Source of the DNA: Sideroxydans lithotrophicus
GTDB lineage: Bacteria; Pseudomonadota; Gammaproteobacteria; Burkholderiales; Gallionellaceae
Direction of reading: 5' to 3'
NCBI GenBank assembly: GCA_020723185.1
Contig: DYJI01000002.1
Location: 186,001-250,000, forward strand
Length of the DNA: 64,000 bases
Shown here: in pieces, positions 63,741 through 64,000 of the stretch
Layout: every line of letters begins with the position of its first letter
How positions within the stretch are numbered: position 1 is the stretch's first letter
Program-made: the position numbers and the translations under genes
Notes under the pieces: generated by a model
Databases searched by the model: none
What the model was told of the DNA's origin: nothing
The model's input: only the letters and a program-made list of their open reading frames with translations

Positions 63741-64000
63741 GCAGTCTCCTCGGCCGCTTTCGCTGCTGCTTCTTTCGCAGCGCGTTCCTTAGCTTCGCGC
63801 GCCGCTTTGCGTTTCGCCATCATCTCGGCGCGTTCGCGTTCGATGCGCGCGATGCGTTCGCTGCGTGCATCGGCCAGTTTCTTGGTGGCTTCCTGTTTCA
63901 GCTTGGCGCGCTCCTGCGCGGCGAGATCGCCCTTGGCGTAGTTGAAGTAATGCACCAGCGGGATGTGCGCCGGACACACATAGGAACAGGAGCCGCAGGC
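63737..64000 (-). CDS. rnfC: Rnf complex iron-sulfur subunit C, partial (C-terminal end)
   Basis: Only the last 87 residues lie in the window; the gene continues past position 64000. The first visible residues, ACGSCSYVCPAHIPLVHYFN, are the second [4Fe-4S] motif of RnfC. A long Lys/Glu/Ala-rich helical tail follows, typical of proteobacterial RnfC. RnfC docks NADH-side electrons to the membrane part. It overlaps rnfD by four bases. Confidence 0.93.
   Translation of the reverse strand, partial: ACGSCSYVCPAHIPLVHYFNYAKGDLAAQERAKLKQEATKKLADARSERIARIERERAEMMAKRKAAREAKERAAKEAAAKAAEETA

Overview
The window looks like a chromosomal segment of a diazotrophic betaproteobacterium. This is inferred from the high-GC coding style, the arrangement of the molybdenum nif genes, an Rnf complex of the nitrogen-fixation type and a DraT-type nitrogenase switch. 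A Gallionellaceae/Sideroxydans-like host would fit, but this cannot be proven from the sequence alone. About 75 protein genes can be supported. No tRNA, rRNA, CRISPR array, insertion sequence or prophage was seen.

Layout. Positions 1-19,000 are mostly housekeeping: metF, the tRNA hydroxylation gene trhP, cytochrome b561, a lipid A-modification-like pair (phosphoethanolamine transferase and PAP2 phosphatase), ttcA, a pteridine-reductase-like SDR, a MidA-type methyltransferase, a deoxyinosine glycosylase, cca and slt. A block of four secreted or membrane proteins of unknown function lies at 9.5-15.2 kb. A TAXI-type binding protein follows at 19-20.4 kb.

Positions 20.5-26.0 kb hold a leftward nifE-nifN-nifX-rseC-nifX-associated-DUF683-fdxB-[2Fe-2S] ferredoxin-unknown operon with its own sigma54/NifA-type promoter. 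Accessory material follows at 26-34 kb: a RelE/HigB-type toxin-antitoxin pair, an AT-rich PIN-domain gene, an SDR, a lipoprotein, a rhodanese, a double cyclic-nucleotide-binding protein, and a two-gene operon for a [4Fe-4S] leucine-rich-variant protein that also has a sigma54 promoter and a NifA site. The molybdate operon modEABC, with a ModE box, and a second modA follow at 34-38.4 kb. A secreted metalloprotease-like protein and a c-di-GMP pair (GGDEF and HD-GYP) come next.

The structural operon nifH-D-K-T-ferredoxin-nafY-two small genes runs leftward from 48.3 to 42.4 kb. Hairpins lie in the H/D, D/K and K/T gaps. draT is divergent from nifH. To its right are a GST-like gene translationally coupled to an iron-sulfur protein, an AraC/GyrI regulator, and a rightward operon encoding a SIR2-like protein, hemerythrin, a NifZ-family protein and a SagB-type nitroreductase, with an ankyrin gene behind it. 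A sigma54 promoter upstream ties this unusual set to nitrogen fixation. The right end (59.6-64 kb) is rnfC(partial)-D-G-E-H, an unknown gene, a flavodoxin (nifF-like) and another unknown gene, which together look like the electron supply line to NifH.

The genes combine molybdate import (mod), cofactor assembly (nifENX, nafY, nifX-associated proteins), catalysis (nifHDK), low-potential electron delivery (rnf, flavodoxin, ferredoxins) and post-translational control (draT acting on the Arg101 site visible in NifH). Three families of short dispersed repeats are present. One 137-bp nested palindrome sits between nifE and nifN and contributes two bases of the nifN ribosome binding site.
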